The translations under genes were made by a program, and so were the position numbers. A stretch of 64,000 nucleotides of DNA, taken from Sinotaia quadrata. Taxonomy: Eukaryota; Mollusca; Gastropoda; Architaenioglossa; Viviparidae. The notes under the pieces were generated by a model, which saw only the letters and a list, made by a program, of their open reading frames with translations, was not told the DNA's origin and ran no database searches. Where the stretch lies: contig CM054177.1 of NCBI GenBank assembly GCA_028829895.1, positions 75,033,663 to 75,097,662 on the forward strand. The letters run 5' to 3'. Positions 1 through 13,149 of this stretch are shown in pieces; the stretch's first letter is position 1, and every line of letters starts with the position of its first letter.

Positions 1-151
1 CGCTGCTTGAACACGTATTTGACGGTAAGAGCATGCTACTAAAACAATAACGGTAGAAGACAGTGCTTCGGACAAAAACTTCATCTATTAAAGTATTAAT
101 ACTTCAACTTTTTTTTTTTTAAAGAAAAACAGTCAAATGTAGAAACCACAA

Positions 152-875
152 CTATGAGTACGTCTCATTAAGACACGGTGTATGTGATGAGTACGTCTTA
201 TTAAGACACGGTGTATGTGATGAGTACGTCTCATTAAGACACGGTGTATGTGATGAGTACGTCTCATTAAGACACGGTGTATGTGATGAGTACGTCTCAT
301 TAAGACACGGTGTATGTGATGAGTACGTCTCATTAAGACACGGTGTGTGTGATGAGTACGTCTCATTAAGACACGGTGTATGTGATGAGTACGTCTCATT
401 AAGACACGGTGTATGTGATGAGTACGTCTCATTAAGACACGGTGTATGTGATGAGTACGTCTCATTAAGACACAGTGTGTGTGTGTGTGTGATGAGTACG
501 TCTCATTAAGGCACGGTGTGTGTGAGTACGTCTCATTAAGAAACGAGTGTGTGAGTACGTCTCATTAAGAAATGAGTGTGTGAGTACGTCTCATTAAGAC
601 GTGTGTGTGAGTACGTCTCATTAAGATACGGTGTGTGAGTACGTTTCATTAAGAAACGCGTGTGTATGATGAGTATGTCTCATTAAGATGTGTGTGTGAG
701 TACATCTCATTAAGATGCGGTGTGTGAGTACGTCTCATTAAGACATGGTGTGTATGATGAGTATGTCTCATTAAAATACGGTGTGTGTGATGAGTACGTC
801 TCATTAAGACATGGTGTGTATGATGAGTACGTCTCATTAAGACATGGTGTGTATGATGAGTACGTCTCATTAAGG
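152..875. repeat. 33-bp minisatellite array
   Basis: Tandem array whose unit contains gagtacgtctcattaaga. From 152 to about 480 the unit is a nearly perfect 33 bp, about 10 copies. From 480 to 875 the copies are shorter, diverged and interrupted by GT-rich insertions. The minus strand is open through the regular part because 33 is a multiple of 3, giving an 11-residue repeat (MRRTHHIHRVL). Copies differ by indels outside the regular block, so I treat it as non-coding. Confidence 0.95.
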
Positions 876-1584
876 CAAAGGTAACACAACTTTAAACATT
901 ACATAAATGGTAGTTGTAAAACACAAAAAAAAGAATGAGTATTTTCGCTTTACGAATTCTAAGAAAGGCGCTAGCGGCTAGCACAATGGGTTTAAAAGCT
1001 CAACTTTTTCTTGTCGTCACAAAACAAATTAAAATACGAGAATAAATTAATAAACTTATTTTAATAAATTTCCACCTTGATAGGCAATAAACAATTCGCT
1101 CAATTACTTCAACCTTCATGAGACACTATTTCAGCTTACAAATTAAATTACTCACTCTTAACTCTGATAAGCATTGTTGGGTAAACAAAAAGATATCTTC
1201 TTTTCAGGCGAACGATGTATATCCTATGAAATTATTACATTATGGAAGGACGCATGCTCTCACATGTATCCTTATTACAAGAGTGAAGATTATACGGGAA
1301 CAACACAATTTTAATGCAGCAAATAGTTTTAACGTGAAGTTCCCTTCAACTAATGTTTTCAAATGCAACAGATTTTAAACTGTCTTTTTGATACAAACTT
1401 TATTTCTTAATATTTTTAAAAATAACAATTAGCGGCACAGCAATAACAAACTGTACCTGATGACCAACACTGCTAGACATATACTGTGTGGCGAAGTAAA
1501 TTTGCTTATTTCTATACTTAACTGTTATATAAATTATTAAATTGTCAAAGTGACCTGAGCTTGGGACTTGGTGGCGTTGGCGTT
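876..1584. other. AT-rich sequence, no gene seen
   Basis: Unremarkable AT-rich DNA. An 86-codon open frame on the + strand (1118-1378) has no recognisable motif. One diverged copy of the following repeat lies near 1450-1490 (core ctgctagacata). Confidence 0.6.
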
Positions 1585-1765
1585 ACACTGTATCTGATGA
1601 CAATCTCTGCTAGACATACAATGTATGTGATGACCCAAGCACTGTTAGACTTACAATGTATCTGATGACAATCTCTGCTAGACATACAATGTATGTAATG
1701 ACCCAAGCACTGTTAGACTTACAATGTATCAGAAGACAAGCACTACTAGACATACACTGCATCAA
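1585..1765. repeat. 34/69-bp tandem repeat
   Basis: Short array of alternating half-units sharing gctagacatacaatgtatg and gttagacttacaatgtatc. The higher-order period is about 69 bp with roughly 2.5 copies. It runs close to the 75-bp array that follows. Confidence 0.8.
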
Positions 1766-1826
1766 TACATCTCCTATTAACAGCTTCGACCCCGTCGTTG
1801 CCTGTGCAACTGATACCTCCAAATAC

Positions 1827-2353
1827 CAGCACTGATTACATCTAAATACAGGCAAGTACTATGGCACCCTTGACATAAAAATCTAAACGCACTCTACTTG
1901 TACAGCACTGATTACATCTAAATACAGGCAAGTACTATGGCACCCTTGACATAAAAATCTAACGCACTGTACTTGTACAGCAATGATTACATCTAAATAC
2001 AGGCAAGTACTATGGCACCCTTGACATAAAAATCTAACGCACTGTACTTGTACAGCACTGATTACATCTAAATACAGGCAAGTACTATGGCACCCTTGAC
2101 ATAAAAATCTAACGCACTGTACTTGTACAGCACTGATTACATCTAAATACAGGCAAGTACTATGGCACCCTTGACATAAAAATCTAACGCACTGTACTTG
2201 TACAGCACTGATTACATCTAAATACAGGCAAGTACTATGGCACCCTTGACATAAAAATCTAACGCACTGTACTTGTACAGCACTGATTACATCTAAATAC
2301 AGGCAAGTACTATGGCACCCTTGACATAAAAATCTAACGCACTGTACTTGTAC
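1827..2353. repeat. 75-bp minisatellite array
   Basis: About seven head-to-tail copies of a 75-bp unit containing cagcactgattacatctaa, nearly identical to one another. Copies start near 1828, 1903, 1978, 2053, 2128, 2203 and 2278. As 75 is a multiple of 3, the minus strand stays open and gives a 25-residue repeat with four cysteines per unit. I see no signal peptide, splice context or known domain, so coding is not supported. Confidence 0.95.
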
Positions 2354-3474
2354 AAAACAAAAAAAATCAAACACCCTTATGCGTTCACTTTAGAATGCTT
2401 TCAAGTGTCTGCCTCTAAATCTGGCTTAGTGTGGAAGCAGATCAGAAGTATCTTCAATTACCTTTTCCTTTAAAAAAAAAATCAACTAAAAGAATTACAA
2501 TGAGTGTGTACAATAGCATTATTTCTATATACATTCCCTATAATTTTCATCACACTAGGTTCTGTGATCCACAATATGCCTGCGGGGTGGGTGGGGAGGG
2601 GGGAGATGTTTTGGTTGGAGTGACAAGCCACACACGCAATGCTTCTTTCACTTCTTGGTTGCTGGCAAAACGGCGGCCTCTCGCAGTGTTTTGAACTTTT
2701 TTGTGACTTGCAATGTCGGATGTTTCCATTCATTACTTTTCTGAGCGCAGTGGTGGATCCACGTCATGTCTTCAATGACAATGCATCTCAAAACAAACAA
2801 AACCCAAGTTACCTTTATTTCGATTGTGATTTAACAGACTGGCGAGACTGTTGGACAGTTGCACGTATTGCATTTTGTGTGCTCTTTGGAACACATCGTG
2901 CAGTCAGCTGTGGACTACTTCATGAGCAGAATTAGGGCTGATGCTCAGTAGATGGCGTCACTTCGTCGATAGTTAAATGTCAATATTCAAGAATCATGAT
3001 CATGGCACGGATTCGTTCAATGCTCTTCTCTCTAGTGACAGGTGTACAACCATTTATGAACAAGGTTGTCTATACTGTGGTACATCCGTTTCTATATTGT
3101 GTTGATGATCTATACTTACATCTTCAGCCACCACAACCCCCAAAACCCACGCCAAATAAAGTATCACGGCAAGCTGCTCTTTTCCGGTGGATACGAAAAC
3201 TTTATTAACTTTGCTGTGACGGGCCACAGTGCAAAGTATTTCACAATCACATAGAAATTGTGTGCTAGTATCTGCTCACAAAATGGGCAGTGCTTCCAAA
3301 TACAACACTTTAAAAAATAAATCAATGCAGACACCATCATAATTGTCCCGCTCCCCTTCGGCTTCAATATCTAAATAGCTCAGTGAAGTATGCCTAAGTA
3401 TATCACTGTATATGTGCGGTCACTGAACATCCTTGTACACACGTTTGGCGATGTGTGTAGGTGCTTGGCAAGGT
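2354..3474. other. Spacer, no gene seen
   Basis: Non-repetitive sequence between two arrays. Several overlapping open frames of 60-98 codons on both strands have no recognisable domain. A G-rich stretch is at 2583-2606. Confidence 0.6.
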
Positions 3475-4165
3475 CTATGTGTGCGAGTGAATAATGAGTG
3501 AGTTAAGTGAGTCTGTACTGTAAAGTCAGAACTATGTGTGCGAGTGAATAATGAGTGAGTTAAGTGAGTGTGTACTGTAAAGTCAGAACTATGTGTGCGA
3601 GTGAATAATGAGTGAGCTAAGTGAGTGTGTACTGTAAAGTCAGAACTATGTGTGCGAGTGAATAATGAGTGAGCTAAGTGAGTGTGTACTGTAAAGTCAG
3701 AACTATGTGTGCGAGTGAATAATGAGTGAGCTAAGTGAGTGTGTACTGTAAAGTCAGAACTATGCGTGCGAGTGAATAATGAGTGAGTTAAGTGAGTGTG
3801 TACTGTAAAGTCAGAACTATGTGTGCGAGTGAATAATGAGTGAGTTAAGTGAGTGTGTACTGTAAAGTCAGAACTATGTGTGCGAGTGAATAATGAGTGA
3901 GTTAAGTGAGTGTGTACTGTAAAGTCAGAACTATGTGTGCGAGTGAATAATGAGTGAGTTAAGTGAGTGTGTACTGTAAAGTCAGAACTATGTGTGCGAG
4001 TGAATAATGAGTGAGTTAAGTGAGTCTGTACTGTAAAGTCAGAACTATGTGTGCGAGTGAATAATGAGTGAGTTAAGTGAGTCTGTACTGTAAAGTCAGA
4101 ACTATGTGTGCGAGTGAGTAATGAGTGAGTTAAGTGAGTGTGTACTGTAAAGTCAGAACTATGCG
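3475..4165. repeat. 57-bp minisatellite array
   Basis: Twelve copies of a 57-bp unit containing gtgcgagtgaataatgagtg. Copies vary only at a few positions: gttaag or gctaag, and gtgtgtact or gtctgtact. The minus strand is open throughout and gives a 19-residue unit rich in T, H and S. The differences between copies are mostly amino-acid changing, as expected for non-coding satellite DNA. Confidence 0.95.
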
Positions 4166-5013
4166 GAAGAAGAAGCTGGAAGAACACCGTGTGCGATAAT
4201 GATGTTATATCTCGAGCTTTCTCGGGTTCTCAGGAACACACAGCATTCAGGCTTCTCTGCGCATGACTGCTTCACAGGAAGAAGTATGTGGGGAGAGAGG
4301 TATCACATGGCCTGTTTGTTCATTAGTCACAGTCAAAGAATGAAGAAATATTGGTTTATGCCTAATTAATCCATTTGAAACCACCCAAGAAGAACATGGT
4401 CAGGATTGGAAAATAAAGGTAACTATTATTAAAATTCTATTTTCTGTCCATCACTTAGCACCACAACCCCTGCTTTTATTATTTATACTCTGATTCGTGA
4501 ATCAGTCATCCCAATGCATTCGTTAAAGCGAAACAATGGTTTTAGAAATGATCACACTACAGTGACTACACACATGACTAAAAGAGTGCGTGCGCGCATC
4601 TATAGAAACATTCTTCCTGTTTCAGGGCCTAGCCCAGGAAGTCAAATGCTAAAGGTCATCCATGCAAACCAATCGCAATAACTGAATAAGCAAATATGAG
4701 TTTAAAAAAAACAGAATGACTTTAAAATTTAAAAAAATTAAAATTTCAACAAATATCAATAATCTGACATCAACTTGGAATAGTTTTTTTTTTTTTTAAA
4801 GAGAGGAAAGAAAAGTCGGCTCTACGAAGTACACCTACAAAACAATTTTAATTCAGCGTCTGCATTGAGTGTCGTTCGTAAGAACTACCTAAAAAAAAGT
4901 TTATACAGTTGAAATGCACATACCCAAACAACTCATTCCCTCGCATGCTCGATAAAATTTCAAAACTGAAATACAGATAAGTTTCCGAAATAATACTACG
5001 ATGAGGATGTGAA
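4166..5013. other. AT-rich sequence, no gene seen
   Basis: No convincing coding signal or strong repeat in this interval. There is a T-run near 4784-4797. Confidence 0.5.
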
Positions 5014-5295
5014 AAGTCGGAAGGAAAGAGAAGAGGAAGAGTAGGAGTGAGTGAGAACGGAGAAAATGGAGCGAGAAGCGGCCCGGAAGAAAAGCAGCAA
5101 CAGAAAAAAAAATGGGGTGGGGTGGAGGTGGTTAAAGAAAAAGAAGATCTAGAACTGAAGAGTGGGAGAGAGAATAGGATAGGGACAGACAAACGTGGAA
5201 GAAAATAAGAGACGAGCGAGAAGGGGAATCAAGTAAAGACATGAGTGAAATAGAGAGAAGGGAGAGAAAACAAGGGGAGGGGAGTGAGAGGAAAC
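5014..5295. repeat. Purine-rich (GA) tract
   Basis: About 280 bp with very strong purine bias on the + strand (runs such as ggaaagagaagaggaagag), interrupted by aaaaatggggtggggtgg at about 5107-5124. Such tracts can form triplex structures. The minus-strand open frame here is a by-product of the bias. Confidence 0.75.
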
Positions 5296-5889
5296 CTCTA
5301 CCATCATTTATCTTAAAGCAACAAAATATACTAGTTCATTTAAATTTGGTCTCTTTCTCTCTCAACTATTCTTTTTTTAAACTACAAACCACCTGCTAAG
5401 TGGGAGATAGTTTCGTTTTAATGCACGTAATTTTCTCGCCCCCCCCCCACACACACACACATATAAGCGCGAGATGTGTTGGGATTTTGTAATCAGCGCT
5501 GCCTGGGTGAACTAAAGACCTTTCGACTGAAACAACTCACGGGAAACGAAGCAGGAAAAAAGATGCACTGACACCACGAGCAGAGTGAAAATAATCACTT
5601 GAGGAATTTCTGCTTAACGTTAATGTATCATTCCAGAGTTCGTGCAAAAACTGATGAAGCTCAGCAATAGAGATTAACTCGGAAATCTATCGTGACACGC
5701 AAAGCTCTACGTGCTGTTATGTAACAATTCACACACATACACACTTACCACTCATGAAGTATTAGAACTGGAACTGAGAACGTCTTTCATTTCTATAACT
5801 TGTCCTAAAATAACATCATCGAAAATATTCATCTGCTATATTTTGTAGCTAAATATGCCAAAACGGGACAATTTCTCTTAATAATGGAA

Positions 5890-6306
5890 AGACCATGGAA
5901 AACATTTACGGGGTGTACATACATAGATAGGAAAGGAGATGGAACACATTTACGGGTGCACATACATAGGTAGGGAATATATTTACGGGATGTGTATTCA
6001 TACGTAGCAAAGTCGGAACACATTTAAGGGACGTGCATACAAAGGTACAAAAAGACGATGGAGCACATTTACGGGATGTCATACACAGGAAAGACGATGG
6101 AACACGTTTAAGGAATGTGCATATATATATATAAGCAGGAAAGAAGATGGAACACATACACCGGATGTGCATACACGGACAAAATAAATGGAACACATTT
6201 ACGAGGATGTACATACCTAGGTAGAAAAGACTAGTGGAACACATTTATATAATGTGCATACATAACCAGGAAAGACGATGGAACATATTTACGGGATGTG
6301 CATACA
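5890..6306. repeat. Degenerate 33-50 bp tandem array
   Basis: About ten diverged copies sharing gatggaacacatttacggga and gtgcatacata. Spacing between copies is irregular (33-50 bp) because of indels. The long minus-strand open frames across it are repeat artefacts. Confidence 0.85.
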
Positions 6307-6324
6307 AATAAAACAACAATCAAA

Positions 6325-6690
6325 ACTTTGTAGCTGCAGCGAACATATCAATAATGAAAAGATCGTGGAACGCTTATAGCTGCAGACGAAAATATATCAA
6401 TAGTGAAAATATTTAGAACATGTGAAGGTGCAACACAACCATGTTCATAATAAAAAAAATAAATAAAACACGTGAAATTCTCATAGGTGCAACAAAATGA
6501 CAGCGTTGCTACTAATGAAAATACGATGAAGTACTCATAGCTACAGCAAATACAGCTAAGGTCATAAATTATAAAGACCATAAAATACTCGTAGCTGCAG
6601 CAAATACAGCTAAGGTCATCATATAAAGACCATAAAATACTCGTAGCTGCAGCAAACATAATATTAACAATGATAAGGCCGTCCAACGCT
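6325..6690. repeat. 54-bp tandem array (tagctgcagcaaa)
   Basis: Repeats with core tagctgcagcaaatacagct. The last copies (about 6538, 6592 and 6645) are well conserved at a 54-bp spacing; earlier copies from 6329 are diverged. Confidence 0.85.
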
Positions 6691-9439
6691 TAAAGATCAC
6701 AACAAATTCAATTTATGTCTTGTTTTACTTTTTCTCCCTTCTCGACTGTAAGAGGGAAGTAATTCGAGTCCGTACACTCATGCAATCCTCACATTTCAAA
6801 ATCTCTTTAAAGTATGTGCCGCCACTACCACCACCACCAGCCCGGGTTTGGATGCAGGGATAATAAGGAGATACCTACGTCGCCATCTACCATCTGTTCA
6901 GCGACTCGAACTAATGAATTATATAAATTATCCGCTACATGTACAACCTAGACCACATACTCGACAGGCTGCTCAAGACCGGGAGGCCACGAAAGAGCAG
7001 GGGCCATTTAAAAATACGTTCTGGGAGTGTTGGCTGATTATTGCATCTGAAAGTGTGTTAATGCTATTCCTGGATTTGATAAAGACTCCTTGGAGAGAAA
7101 TCTTTTAATTCTACGCTGTATTCTGAATAGTGTGCAAAGAAAAGCGCAAGACATTCAAATTAACGTAGTATCTGCCATATAATTGTGCTATTAAGACGTG
7201 TGTACAGCCAACACTGAGTAAAAGCACTTATACAGAAACGTGAAAAAGAGAGACCGGAATTAAGAATTGTAATTTGTGTATTTAAATTTGTTGTAGTTTT
7301 TATTGTCGGACACTAAATGATATTTTAATTTAGCGTAAATTAAGATGCATGCAATCTATTTATTTCGTATGACACTATGAAATTAATTTAATTAACGCTC
7401 TACAGTCTACACTCTACAAGATACTCAGATTATTTTTAGTTTATCGTTTGAAATGGGTACTTTAAAGTCATTAAGAATTGGGACCATTATACAAATTACT
7501 TAAGTTTCTAAAGTCAGTAGACAAATGAATGGGTCACTTTTAAACTTAAAAGTTTAAAGTAACTGTTATCAACAATTCAAGTTTCTCGTATATGAATTAC
7601 TGAGCGACTGAGTATAATTCAGCGAACATCGATGGTCACAGTGTAAAACAGCATGAAGACATAGATAATATGTATGACGTTAGTAGATACGTGAATGACG
7701 TCAGAGACGTGTTTTATGACGTTTATGACATCAGCTAGCGAGATAAGTGTAAACAGTTTGCTAACATTATGCGATTTCCAGTGAATGAATGAAAAAGATC
7801 CAGCGATTCGAAAAGTCTTGCTAATAAAATTAAAATAACAACAAAACTGAATAAAACTATTAATAGGCGTCGAACTCTATATTAAAACGGGCACTTACCA
7901 AGGAGGTAAGGGGAAACGGTGCACATCATTTACATAACTTACAAATCCACCAAAAACGCTGTAGAATTTCTGTACTCAGTTACGGTTAAACATAAGCAAT
8001 CCACACGTTTATTCGTAAGGTACGCACGTGAGAGAGATTATGAAGACTATGTATGCAAGTCAGTCAAAAGTCAATAATACTGCGCATGCATTCTATTGAT
8101 ACGGCGCTAATTTTAGTAACAAATTCAGTGTCATATCTGCTGTTTCTATATTCGAGTCAAACTAACTGTAGCACCCAGAGGCTAAAGTCTCAAAGTGGCC
8201 ACATATTCATGCATATGCTTTTAATAAATCCACTTTTCAGGTCATTTGCTAACTTGCCATTCGATACACAAGACTGTCGAGAGAGAAGCTGTGACTTTCA
8301 GGGCAAATGCCAATTGGTGTTCGTAAAATAAGACGTAAGATAGAAGTATGGTTTTCAACATAGAAACGGGGGAGGAGACGATCTGCATAATGTGATGTTT
8401 TACTTTAAACAGTTTTACAAAAAAAGAGACACAACTACAAGCAGTAATAAATTGCAAACCTATTCTGGTAACATGTAGCCTCTTAGAGGAAATGTATGGT
8501 GCCAGAAGGATAGACATACAGAAGACTGGGGTCCATGGGGGATACGAAAGAGGTGATAAGAATGAAGTTTTAAGGAAGATAACAGTCGAATGGCACCAAG
8601 GTTCATAAGTTATCGTTTGTCTAGTGTAGCGAGCAAATGTCCGGGTCTCAGCGGCTTCTGTTCTACACAGCGTTGCTAATAGTTCCACAGAACTGGAGAC
8701 AGGAACCAACTACAATCAATGTTAGGCACCTTGGAACTTGAAAGATAATGACGGTGTAACTGGTCCATGCCACTTCCATAAGGCGGATTACAATTACCTA
8801 ACAGTTATTAAACAAGTTCAAGGGAATGTACTGTGCTTGTAAAGCGTTAACCGCTATATAAAATGATGTTACGAGACAGACTGACCAAAAAGTCAACAAC
8901 TACAATGTTTATTTTCAAAGCAACACCCAACCTTCTAAACTAAATACCGCTCAAAGACCATGTCTAAAAATCGTTTTAAAGTATATAATCTCAAAACTGT
9001 CGATTTTCTTTAGATATTCATATCTAACATAAGTATTAAATGTTTTATAAAATGTTAATCATACACATGCATAAATATTTTGTTGCTGTTGTTGAGAATT
9101 ATGTACACATTGAAACGTTTCCAAGCAAAAGATTTCAGGCCTTCAAATTATATACATTTTATACTCTATTCATAAATTCTTCTTCACTTTCACAAATTAG
9201 TAGATCAAAACAAATCTTCAAAACATTTAAATGAGGGAGAGGTGGGAGCGTGTTTAAAATGACACATTTCCTGTAGTTAATTAATTAGTTTTCCTACAAT
9301 TAATCAAAACAAACATTGTACAGCTCTGATGGACCAAGATCTTATACATCTATTCTAAATTGTTTAATTAGTATGTTTAAAACTGTTAAGCATACATTAA
9401 TGATACACTATCTCTTTACTAATTAAAATGGAAAAAAAT
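6691..9439. other. Anonymous sequence, no gene seen
   Basis: No recognisable gene. Open frames at 6848-7108 (+, 86 codons) and 8242-8709 (-, 155 codons) show no domain I know and no clean splice context. A cluster of CRE-like sites lies at 7673-7732. Confidence 0.5.
7673..7732. promoter_or_regulatory. Cluster of CRE-like TGACGT sites
   Basis: Within 60 bp there are tatgacgtta, a full palindromic TGACGTCA at 7695-7702, tatgacgttt and atgacatcag. TGACGTCA is the consensus for CREB/ATF-type bZIP factors. No nearby gene start is recognisable, so function is uncertain; a short decayed repeat could also explain the cluster. Confidence 0.35.
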
Positions 9440-10130
9440 GCTATTTATAACTACTAGATGAAATAAGAGTTTAGCAACTGTATGTTTACTATGTCAAATA
9501 AAGTGCCTTTACTAGCTAAAGCTGAAAGAAAGTGATTGACATATCTATTACAAGTTGAAATATGAGTTTAGTAACTCACTAACTTAGTAACTATGTGCTT
9601 ACACTGTCAAATAGTGTGCCTTTATTGATTAACACTGAAAAAAAGTGATTGAAGTATTTATTACAAGTTGAAAAATTAGTTTAGTAACTGTATGCTTACA
9701 ATGTCAAACAGTGTGCCTTTACTGATTAAAAACTGAAAGAAAGCAATTGAAGTGTCTATTACAAGATGATATATGAATTTAGTATTTGTATATTTGCAAG
9801 TACTGAAGTAGTCTTTACTAGTTAAAACTGAAAGAAAGTAATTAATGAAATTGGTAAAAAGGAAGCAATTATTATTGCAAGTGGAAATATATGCTTAGTA
9901 ACTATATGCTCAAACTTCACAAATACTGTGTCTTTACTAATTTAAACTGGGGGGAAAGTGATTGATATACCTATTACAAGCTGAAATATTTGTGTAGTAA
10001 TTCACTAATTGTTTGTTTTATACTGTCAAAATTATGTGCCTTTACTACTTAGAACTATTACATCAAATATTTGTTTAGTCATTTGTTTAAACCATCACAA
10101 ATAGTTTCCTTTGCTAATTAAAACTGAGTT
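9440..10130. repeat. Degenerate ~95-120 bp tandem repeat field
   Basis: Six or so strongly diverged copies sharing gtgcctttact, aaactgaaagaaagtgatt, tattacaagttgaaatatga and tttagtaact. The period drifts between about 95 and 120 bp. An old array, not a gene. Confidence 0.75.
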
Positions 10131-10186
10131 TTACATATTTAGCTGATATATATTATAGACTGAATATAAGTTAAATATTTTTGTAT

Positions 10187-10336
10187 TCTCAATATCACAA
10201 ATATTTATGTATCTTTTCTCAATATCGCAAATATTTTGGTATCTTTTCTCAATATCACAAATATTTAGGTATCTTTTCTCAATATCACAAATATTTATGT
10301 ATCTTTTCTCAATATCACAAATATTTATGTATCTTT
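10187..10336. repeat. 30-bp tandem repeat
   Basis: Five copies of a 30-bp unit with core ctcaatatcacaaatattta. The last copy ends in tgtatctttactatttaaaa, which resembles the ctttact and aaaact block of the larger diverged repeat just upstream. The 30-mer may therefore be a secondary expansion inside the older array. Confidence 0.85.
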
Positions 10337-13140
10337 ACTATTTAAAACTAAAAAAGACTGAATCCAAAAGTTAGTGCTAATGATAGGCAATTTAACAATG
10401 AGACAATGGTAACAATCCCTTCTAGAAATTGAATGATATTTATAAGAACTGGCTCTTTAATAAATATTAATAAATACAATACCAATTTCATTACTATGGT
10501 AAATATTGATACCACAAAAAACAGCAAGAATATAAAGTGTTAACAAAATGTCTTTTGTGCAACTGTGCAATATAAAAGTGTAGATGTCTTATAGTTATAC
10601 ATATAAGTGGCTACAGGATGATGATCTTAGATATTAGTAATTACAGTTTATACATTAATATTAAAAAGCTATACATTAAAACTAGACAGATCTAACAGAC
10701 TGCAATGCAAAAGATCAACATAAAACAACAAAATGAAGTGAAAATAAAGTGCCTTTCACCTCATGTGACACTGAATTCTAAAAATGCATCACGATTTTCA
10801 CAACTATTTTCAGTTGGGGTAGGCAATTGTTTTCTTTCTTTTGCTATCATTAAAATCATCCCCATTGTAAATACGTCATTAAAAATAAATAATGCGGCAA
10901 AGAGATGGGCAGTGAATGCATAATTAAATGTTTGTACATGTAGCAATGACAATAATTGAATAAAACAAACTCTCTTCTCTTATTCCTGAAGTAAAAGAAA
11001 AATTCAAGAAGTGCAGAAGCTTAGTGAATGATAATTATAATCAAATGACTAGTTTTGTATACATGAGAATAACCATCAATGATATACCTCTACTGTCCTT
11101 ATGCAAACTCTGCTCAGACCACTTTTTTTCAGATATCAAATAACAGTCAAATTAATTATCGGTTTCATTCAGTCATTTATTTAAATTTACAGGCAAGTTG
11201 AGAATTTTAATCATTAAATAAATAATAGCCGATAAGTTATCAGATTCTATTCGGTCATAAATGAGCTCAGTCTAGTTACTGTTAAATGAATGAGATTTTA
11301 ATTCTGTTACTAAATTGATTATAAATTTATATATCAGTTGAGTTATAGAATTATTATACAAGTAAAGGCCTCTAGTCTAAGTTAATCAGATAGTGCTCAG
11401 TTGACAATTGATTGCAATCAAGCTAATATCGCAGGTACTAAATGACTGAGGTTTAGAATTTGTTATTAAAGTATTATGTTTACTTTTCTTTTAATCTAAC
11501 AGTAATTTATATGTTAAACTGCATAAAGGCATTTCTTTTATTGCATTTCTTTTAGTTTTATTCATCAAAGTACTACAGTAATTCTCAGCCTAAATAGTTA
11601 TAAGAATGTGCTGTTGGTTTCTATTCTGAGTTTAACACAGGAATTTGTTAACTTGGAAAGTTATAAATGAGTACTGTTTTCTCTTGAGAGTCATCACAGT
11701 AATTTGTCAGTTTTGGTAGTTATAAGTGTCTGCTTTTTGTTTGCCTTTTCTGAGTTTCAAAACAGTACTATTTGTTTTATGATTATGATTCTTGAAGTCC
11801 ACACATTAACTTGTAGTTATAAGTATATGTGGGGGGCTTGTTGGTCTCTCAATATAGAACTTGGGTGATTATAATTGTTGTACTAAATACTATATCACTA
11901 GCATTATATACCTGAAGCTTCACTAAATAATTTGGTCAAGTTAGTGAGAGTTCTGCAAGAAATTACACAAGTGTTAATAAAATTATTAACACTAATAACA
12001 GTATATTAATGACCTTGTTTCTATTAGTTTTCAGATTTTCTGATGGTAAGACAAGAGTAAGAATAAATAAGTTTCACAAATAAATTCTTCTAATAATCTA
12101 AATTAGACACACACAAAAAAAAAAAAACAGGGAGGGTGGAGAACAGTAAGTTAGTAAGAGTCACACTCACAGAGAGAATGAGACCAATAATTAACTCATT
12201 GTCACAATGTTTTTTTGACTAATTTGAAATTATATCAAGTATCACTAAGTTAAGTATATAAAATAAAATGAGAATATTGTACAAATGATTTTGGTCCTTT
12301 TTACATGGCCTATCAATTTCACAAACAAAATATTCAGTTAAATTGAAAATAGGTTAAGTGCTAAGCAAAGAATAAATTTATACACAACTGACTTTACTGA
12401 GTGATGATGTGCAATTGTTTTTATCTAAAAAATAATTCTTCTAAAGTATTGAAGACTATTAAAAAATTCTATTTATTTTCTAAGATTTGTGCAATTCTTA
12501 GCAGTAGTAAATTAAATCCTAATAATTTAATATGAAAGTTAAGTTACAGTTGATACTATTACTTTATTAGTATTACTAGTGACGATATTCTCCAATCTAA
12601 ATTCTAATTATACCAGAAGAGTATGAATAGAAATACAAAATCATTCTAGAATCAAAAGAAGTTATGTATTATGAAATACAGCAGAAATCTCTAACATGGG
12701 TTGCTATTTTACTAATAAGTTCTATTTCTAAGAAATATTTTATAATTTCTTTATTTCTAATGTTAACTCATGGTTCTAAGCCAAAGCTAAATTTAACATT
12801 TAGATTTAATATGATTTGTTCTTTGCACAAAGAACACATATAACAGATATATTGCTTCTTTCAAAGAAAAACCACGCATATACAATTAAATGTCACCCTT
12901 TTATTCCTAACATGTTTTCTGCAAAAGCAGTAGATCTATCGTACAGAAGTGACACTAGCTCAGTAGCTGACAAGAGTTGTCATAGTCCCATTGCATGTAT
13001 TGAACCCAAGTATATTTTTATGTAAATAAAATGCTCACTTAATATTTGTACTACTCACCAAAAGAGTGTTTGTGATCTGACGTGCTTGCAATATAGAAAA
13101 ATTAATTTCAATGAAACATCAATGTAAACATTCAACTTTT
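10337..13140. other. AT-rich intergenic sequence
   Basis: Very AT-rich DNA with no gene, RNA or strong repeat that I can support. Short open frames (10705-10923, 12816-13025) have no recognisable features. Confidence 0.5.
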
Positions 13141-13149
13141 ATCGACATC

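Noticed and set aside
1883..2374. 163-codon cysteine-rich minus-strand frame
   Set aside because: Produced by the 75-bp repeat; no signal peptide or splice context.
152..4165. CRISPR-like array
   Set aside because: Repeats are head-to-tail without unique spacers, and the window is clearly animal DNA.
3420..4187. 255-codon minus-strand open frame
   Set aside because: Produced by a 57-bp tandem repeat; mostly amino-acid-changing differences and no gene structure.
8242..8709. 155-codon minus-strand open frame
   Set aside because: No recognisable domain, no conserved-looking composition, no splice or promoter support.
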